Source: Caenorhabditis elegans
Lineage: Eukaryota > Nematoda > Chromadorea > Rhabditida > Rhabditidae
Assembly (NCBI RefSeq): GCF_000002985.6
Contig: NC_003284.9
Span: 15,438,001 to 15,502,000, forward strand
Direction of reading: 5' to 3'
DNA: 64,000 nucleotides
Shown piece after piece: positions 58,944-64,000 of this stretch. Within the stretch, counting starts at the first letter, position 1; the number at the start of each line of letters is the position of its first letter. The translations under genes were made by a program, and so were the position numbers. The notes beneath the pieces are model-generated. The model was given only the letters and a program-made list of their open reading frames with translations, did no database searches and was not told the origin of the DNA.

Positions 58944-59555
58944 AAAATGAAATTGGATTGTTTCCCAACCATTAACTATTAAATATTAGAGTGGTAGAGA
59001 GGTAGAGAACAACGACAACTTGTTGTTTCTCAAATGTTCAACCACCCATCGTAACTTGCAATCAATGACCGCTGGTCAATGGTCAGCAAAGGCGACGAAA
59101 CCTGTCTCTCTCTCTCGTTTTCTCTACGACCTCTGCTCTCTCTCACTGTTCCTCTTCTCAGTTTCTGCCACGTGACGTTTTTTTTTTCTGATATTCCATT
59201 TTTCGTTCTTCCCTCAAACTTCAATTGATTAGAACTGTAAAAATACCAAATAATTCAGTTATTGTTTTATAGAAATCGGTTTTATTAGCATGTTTTTATT
59301 GTACCCTCATTCACCAAAAATTCCTCATATTCGAATAATTGTTTAATAAAACTAGTCGGGTTTTGCTTTCTTTTTCCCCCCTGATTCAGTCCACTTTTCA
59401 ATGTGTTTGTGAACTTCGTAGTTTTTTTTGTTTCAATTTTTTTTCAAAATTCAATTTCTAAAAAAGATATTTTATTTTTCAAAGTATTGTTTGTTTTTCG
59501 GCAATCTTGATATTTTAAACTAATAAGTTTCAAAGATTTTGCAAATTTTTTCAGA
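58944..59555. promoter_or_regulatory. gob-1 to suox-1 intergenic region
   Basis: About 0.6 kb. It contains a CT-rich block at about 59104-59155 ('gtctctctctctcgttttct', i.e. GAGA on the other strand) and 'ccacgtgacg' near 59168, which includes an E-box. This is likely the suox-1 promoter with the gob-1 3' end; the specific factor sites are inference. Confidence 0.4.
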
Positions 59556-62083
59556 ATGCTTGGCCGGGGCACATCTTTCAATCGGTTTTTTAGACACCGG
59601 CGTCAGTTCAACAAACTTTCGGGCGCCACTTCAGAACATCAGAGGACTAATGAAAATCACTCTTATTGTAGGGATCTACCACGAAAACTTGAAAATCTAT
59701 TAACTAATGTTTAGACAAGTATGCATATATTGGAGGAGCCGCAACTGCTGGAGTGCTCGGATTCAAACACTTTGTGAAAACTGCAAAGCTTGATCACGCC
59801 AAAGATGAGACGATGTCAGAGAAGAAATTGGAGAATCTTCAGATATACAAGCAGGAGGAGGTCAAGAAACATGGAAAAGACGCAGACAGGATTTGGGTTA
59901 CGTACAAAGATGTAAGTTGATTATTTTCAATTAGGACTCTTATGTCGTCCCCGAAAACACCCCTCTCACGCCACAATCCGAAACCTTTATAGCGATGCGC
60001 GGAACCCAAAAAGCGTCGGACGTGGAGTCAACTTTGCTACAAATAGTGTCATACTCTATGCCACTGTTTGGTGCAAACTCCGCGTCCGACATTTTGTGGG
60101 TTCCGCGCATCGCTTTGAAAATTTGAATTGCGGCGTGAAAGCGGCACCCACATGGGAGCCCTAATTTCAATTATTCAACTGTCCAGTTTTGGCTGACTGG
60201 ACAAAATGTAGTTTTGTGACTTGGTTACAGGTTTTTAAGGACTTTTTTCGAACGCTTAGAACATTTCAAACTACATATATGCGTATTTCCAAATTGATGC
60301 TTGTTTATAAACTGGAATTAATAGTTTTCTTATTTTTACAGGGTGTCTATGATGTCACAGATTTCATTGCCATGCATCCGGGAGGTGACAAAATTCTGCT
60401 TGCCGCCGGTGCAGCTGTCGACCCATTTTGGGCTCTCTACTCACAGCACAAGACAAAAGAGGTTCTCGAGATTCTCGAAGGATATCGAATTGGCAAACTT
60501 GATGTAAAAGATGTTCCGAAAGTAAGTTCATGGAGTAGAAAAGAGGTGGCATACAATCCTTTATTGTGTGATTTATGAAATTCTGGTAACAAATTTTTTT
60601 GTTTAGATTGATTTTGAAGATTTAAGTAATGTGAGTTTGGTTGATTTTAATTAGGGTCCGGGTACAAACGCACCCAAAATATTGATCAATTTATCCTCTT
60701 ATCTCACCTATGTTTGTGTTTGTTTTACAGCCAGTCGCTGACGCATTCTCCAATGATCCGGAACGTCATCCAGCTTTACTCGTGCGTAACTCGAAGCCCT
60801 TCAATGCCGAAACCCCTCCTTCCCTGCTTACCGACCACTTCTACACACCCAATGAACTGTTCTTTGTACGAAATCATCTTCCGGTTCCTGATGTATGTGA
60901 AAAGGGGTTGTGTGTGTAGTGAAGTTTTACGCTGGATTTTTTTTTAGATCAAAACTGAAAACCATCGATTGACTGTGGAAACCATCAAAGGAAAAACAGT
61001 GGATTTGTCTGTAGAGGAGCTCAAGAAGAAGTACAAGTCATATACAATTGGAAGTGTGATTCAATGTGCTGGAAATAGAAGAGCCGATATGAATCAGTAT
61101 AAGAAAGTTCAAGGACTGATGTGGGAAGGAACTGCAATCAGTAATGCCGAATGGACTGGAGTTCGCTTGAGAGTAAATTTGAATTTTAAAATATGAGATA
61201 TTAATTAATAAAATTCAAGGATCTTCTCGCTGACGCAGGAATCGACGTTTTCGACGACAAGATCAAGCACGTCCACTTTGAAGGAGCAGATGTTGATCCG
61301 ACTGGAACACCCTACGGAGCATCAATTCCCATTGAAAAGGCTCGTGGAGATGAAGTCATTGTCGCTTATCACATGAATGGAGTTGATATTCCGAGGGATC
61401 ACGGAGCTCCTCTGCGGGTCATTGTGCCAGGTACAACGGTTTTAACATACTTTTATTTAAAAAATTTTTTCTGATAATCGTTAATAAAAGAAGTCATTCA
61501 GGTAATGTTGGTGCTCGACAAGTGAAATGGCTCAGAAAAATTATTGTTAGTGAGAAGGAAAGTGATAGTCATTGGCAGCAAAAAGATTATAGGTTAGTAA
61601 TAAATCTCCAGAACCTACAAACCATCCAATTTCAGAGCATTCTCCCCAGCTGTCAACATTGGTGACGAGCTGAAGTGGAACACAGTTCCATCTATCCAAG
61701 AGTATCCTGTTCAATGTGCAATCTGTAGTCCGGCTCCAAATACCAAAGTTGATCGTGGTGACGAAACTGTGGACATCTCTGGATATGCGTGGAGCGGTGG
61801 TGGCCGTGGAATCATCCGAATCGAGGTTAGCGTCGATGGTGGCGAGACGTGGAACAGTGTCGAGATGGAGCAAGAAGAGAAGCAGGATCAGGAGCACATG
61901 TACGCATGGACATTGTTCAAGGCAGAAGTGAAAATTCCTCCGGGAGTCAAGGAGTTCAATATTATTGCGAAAGCAGTAGACAGAGCCTATAACACGCAAC
62001 CAGAGACTGCCAGTGGTATTTGGAATGTTCGTGGTTTGATTCATAATGCCTGGCATAGAGTTCCCATTATTGTGAAGGATTAA
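59556..62083 (+). CDS. suox-1: Sulfite oxidase SUOX-1
   Basis: Exons 59556-59667, 59715-59911, 60342-60521, 60607-60630, 60731-60892, 60948-61172, 61220-61430, 61502-61592 and 61636-62083 close to 549 residues. A basic presequence (MLGRGTSFNRFFRHRRQF) and a glycine-rich hydrophobic stretch (YIGGAATAGVLGF) suit targeting to the mitochondrial intermembrane space. The cytochrome b5 domain has HPGG (H115) and a second heme histidine (H139). The Moco domain has the molybdenum-ligand cysteine in SVIQCAGNRR (C265), and a dimerisation domain ends WHRVPIIVKD. Reaction: sulfite to sulfate with cytochrome c as acceptor. Sulfite oxidase Moco carries the protein cysteine and does not need sulfuration by MOCOS. 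The intron 61173-61219 ends in AAG. It converges with tbh-1; AATAAA at 62263. Confidence 0.96.
59932..60164. mobile_element. AGGGCTCCCATG-type MITE in suox-1 intron
   Basis: The right end 'cccacatgggagccct' and the internal pair 'cgcggaacccaaaaagcgtc' with 'tgtgggttccgcg' match the element at 29323-29550. It lies in the 59912-60341 intron. Confidence 0.8.
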
Positions 62084-62262
62084 GATTTTTTTTTAAATTC
62101 CGTTCAGATCTCGTAGTTTTCTTTTCCCCTAGATTTTTTCTTGCTTCAATTCAAAATTTGGCCAGTTGAATCTTTAATTTGAACCAGTATTGTCTTGCCC
62201 CTACCCCCGTTTGATTTAATTGCAACAAGTTACGAAGTTTTTAGATCAACTGTGATAGTATG

Positions 62263-62268
62263 AATAAA
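62263..62268 (+). terminator. AATAAA poly(A) signal of suox-1
   Basis: An AATAAA hexamer 180 bp after the suox-1 stop. A minus-strand ATTAAA (62302-62297) for tbh-1 lies within 40 bp, so the two 3' UTRs probably overlap slightly. Confidence 0.6.
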
Positions 62269-62353
62269 TGTTTTATGACAAAATATTTTTTAAAGGTTTA
62301 ATTACGAATGATGTAGGAAAGGACAATGGCACGTTGAAAGTTACACAATACTA

Positions 62354-64000
62354 TTACTCAAAATTAATCATGTCATTGATGGCTGGACACTGGAATCTAT
62401 CCCTGGTTGTGATGAATGATCCGGAGACAAATGTTGGTCTTGCCATGTTTTCCCAGCTCTGGCGGGAATCTTTTGATTCAAATTCGAATGGCTCCCCGTT
62501 GGATTTCAAGCAGTTCATGTTCATGTTTCCAACATTCAACACATTGTAAAACTCCTCATCAACTCCATTTCCCCAGTCCTTGACGTTGCTGTACATATCC
62601 GAAATTTGCATTCTCTTTCCATCCATACCATGTCTGAAATATGATTGTAAAATTGGATGCATTTTGTTTCGATAATCTCACCGTTCTGAGAAGTAGGCTC
62701 TCAACGTACTATTAGAAATTGCTGATTTGCAAACTTCTACATCAGAAGCTGGGTAGTAATAAATATAGTTGACGCACATCTCATCCACAATTCGATATCC
62801 ACCAAACGTCACTTTTGATCGTTTTCTGGTATCGTAGACGCATGTGGTGACCAGTGTGTCTCCTGGCATAACCTTAACCACTGGTCGAAGCTGTTGCAGA
62901 TGCTGCCAATGAGGGGAGTAGTGTTCATCTCGGTTCACGTCTCCAATGCGAACTCCAGATCGATATTGAGATGTGAACAGTTTTCTGCCGGTTAGATGAG
63001 CGTGCAGTTGACTGGCGAAAATGTTGATTCCCTCCTCGGGAAGCTGGAAATTTCGATTTTACAGTTGAATCTGGTATGGATTTTGAGAGATGTGCGGATT
63101 TTTTAAGTTGAAAATTTTTTATTAAAACTTTTCTCCCAAGAAAACGAATTTTGTGTACTCCCTAAACAGAATGTATCTCAATCAGATTTGACACAATAAT
63201 TCAGGCAGGCAAAATTCAGCACCTCAATATTTTGATGTGAAAGCAAAAATAATGTGACTTTTGAGAATTTTAAAGTATTTTTTTTTTGGTAAAAATAATC
63301 GCTATAATTTTTTTCGGAATTCTATACAAAAATACATAAAAGTCGCAATCTAGGTACACAATTTTCAATTTCATAAGTATATCAATTTTCAGATTTTCAG
63401 AAAACTACCCACCACTTTTGATTTATTGTGTTTGTTTTTCTTAAGTATACATAGCTATATATTTTCTGTAAATTTGTTCAAACGACTTACATTTTTAGTG
63501 CATTGTGATGGACAATATCCATTCATGGCCCATGCTTTTTGATTTGGTGGTACTGAATTTGCATCGGAGTATATTAAACCAAGTTCCATAATTCCTGCGT
63601 CGTATTTTCTGAATTAAGCTGTTATTATCATAAATTCCTATCATAAATTTGTTTCAAAACACACCTGAGTTGTCCGGTTACAAAGAACTGAAATCCGGAA
63701 GAATCAATAACTCCTTTGTGAAGTTCTGGGTTGTTATAATGAATTTCAACCATCACATATGCATTCTTTCCTTTCCCTCCGATTGGGAGTCCTGCTTCTT
63801 TCGGATAATGAATTGGACCTTCTCCCATTGCCCATGCAGCAATGACATGACTGCATGACTTTGACTTTGGCGGCTTCTTTGGATCGTTACAGCTTCCACT
63901 CCATTCTTCTACTTCATCTCTACACATGAAGATCTCCATGTGATGCACCAAATGCTCATTTCCAGGTGTCACGTATGGTTCCATTCTCACTACGTGGTAC
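62354..64000 (-). CDS. tbh-1: Tyramine beta-hydroxylase TBH-1, C-terminal half (partial, continues beyond right edge)
   Basis: Minus-strand exons: 64000 (edge)-63665, 63608-63491, 63043-62682 and 62633-62354, with the stop at 62354. Visible copper-monooxygenase landmarks: a CuH-site histidine pair in HLVHHMEIF, the HYNNPELHKG motif, the CuM ligands in HAHLTGRKLF (two histidines) and DEMCVNYIYYYP (methionine). Family knowledge: a DBH/PHM-type, ascorbate-dependent enzyme that hydroxylates tyramine to octopamine in synaptic vesicles of RIC neurons and gonadal sheath. The N-terminal DOMON domain and signal sequence lie off the right edge. The symbol rests on family plus the neighbouring suox-1. 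Tail-to-tail with suox-1, 270 bp between stop codons. Confidence 0.95.

Overview
The window is nematode nuclear DNA, almost certainly Caenorhabditis elegans. It is AT-rich, with short introns that start GTAAGT/GTGAG and end TTTTCAG, start codons placed directly after splice acceptors (typical of SL trans-splicing), and many palindromic repeats. Several proteins are recognisable C. elegans genes: gcy-36, gob-1, suox-1, tbh-1 and a Moco sulfurase. From memory this order fits the right part of chromosome X (cosmids R03A10, C46E1, H13N06). I could not check that by search.

Layout. 0-5.5 kb: the N-terminal half of a molybdenum cofactor sulfurase (minus strand, running off the left edge), head-to-head with a kynurenine aminotransferase (plus). 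5.9-8.1 kb: minus-strand coding-like segments that look like a decayed or unrecognised gene. 8.7-12.2 kb: a CRAL-TRIO/GOLD lipid-transfer protein (plus). 12.2-28.3 kb: a long stretch with no gene I can support, holding palindromic repeats, a C18 tract and a perfect hairpin. 28.3-32.6 kb: a sex-peptide/myoinhibitory-peptide-receptor-like neuropeptide GPCR (plus). 32.8-39.4 kb: tail-to-tail with it, a 763-residue protein with two tandem IRG-like (immunity-related GTPase) P-loop domains (minus). 41.2-47.6 kb: the soluble guanylate cyclase gcy-36 (plus), with a Helitron-like element in a 3.2 kb intron that carries dense heat-shock elements and a 15-bp minisatellite of about 1.6 kb. 50.1-53.8 kb: a secreted mucin-like von Willebrand A-domain protein. 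55.5-58.9 kb: gob-1 (trehalose-6-phosphate phosphatase). 59.6-62.1 kb: suox-1 (sulfite oxidase). 62.4-64.0 kb: the C-terminal half of tbh-1 (tyramine beta-hydroxylase, minus), running off the right edge.

Exon models were built by hand from splice signals. For each complete model (aminotransferase, CRAL-TRIO, GPCR, IRG, gcy-36, vWA, gob-1, suox-1) exon lengths and phases close on an open frame with a terminal stop. Individual borders could be off by a base or may use an alternative site.

The genes are individual units, not an operon. Two themes recur. Molybdenum-cofactor biology appears at both ends (Moco sulfurase, sulfite oxidase). Neuronal signalling appears in the neuropeptide GPCR, gcy-36 and tbh-1. 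The features most worth a second look are the tandem IRG-like protein with altered G3 motifs and the heat-shock-element-bearing Helitron-like insertion inside gcy-36.
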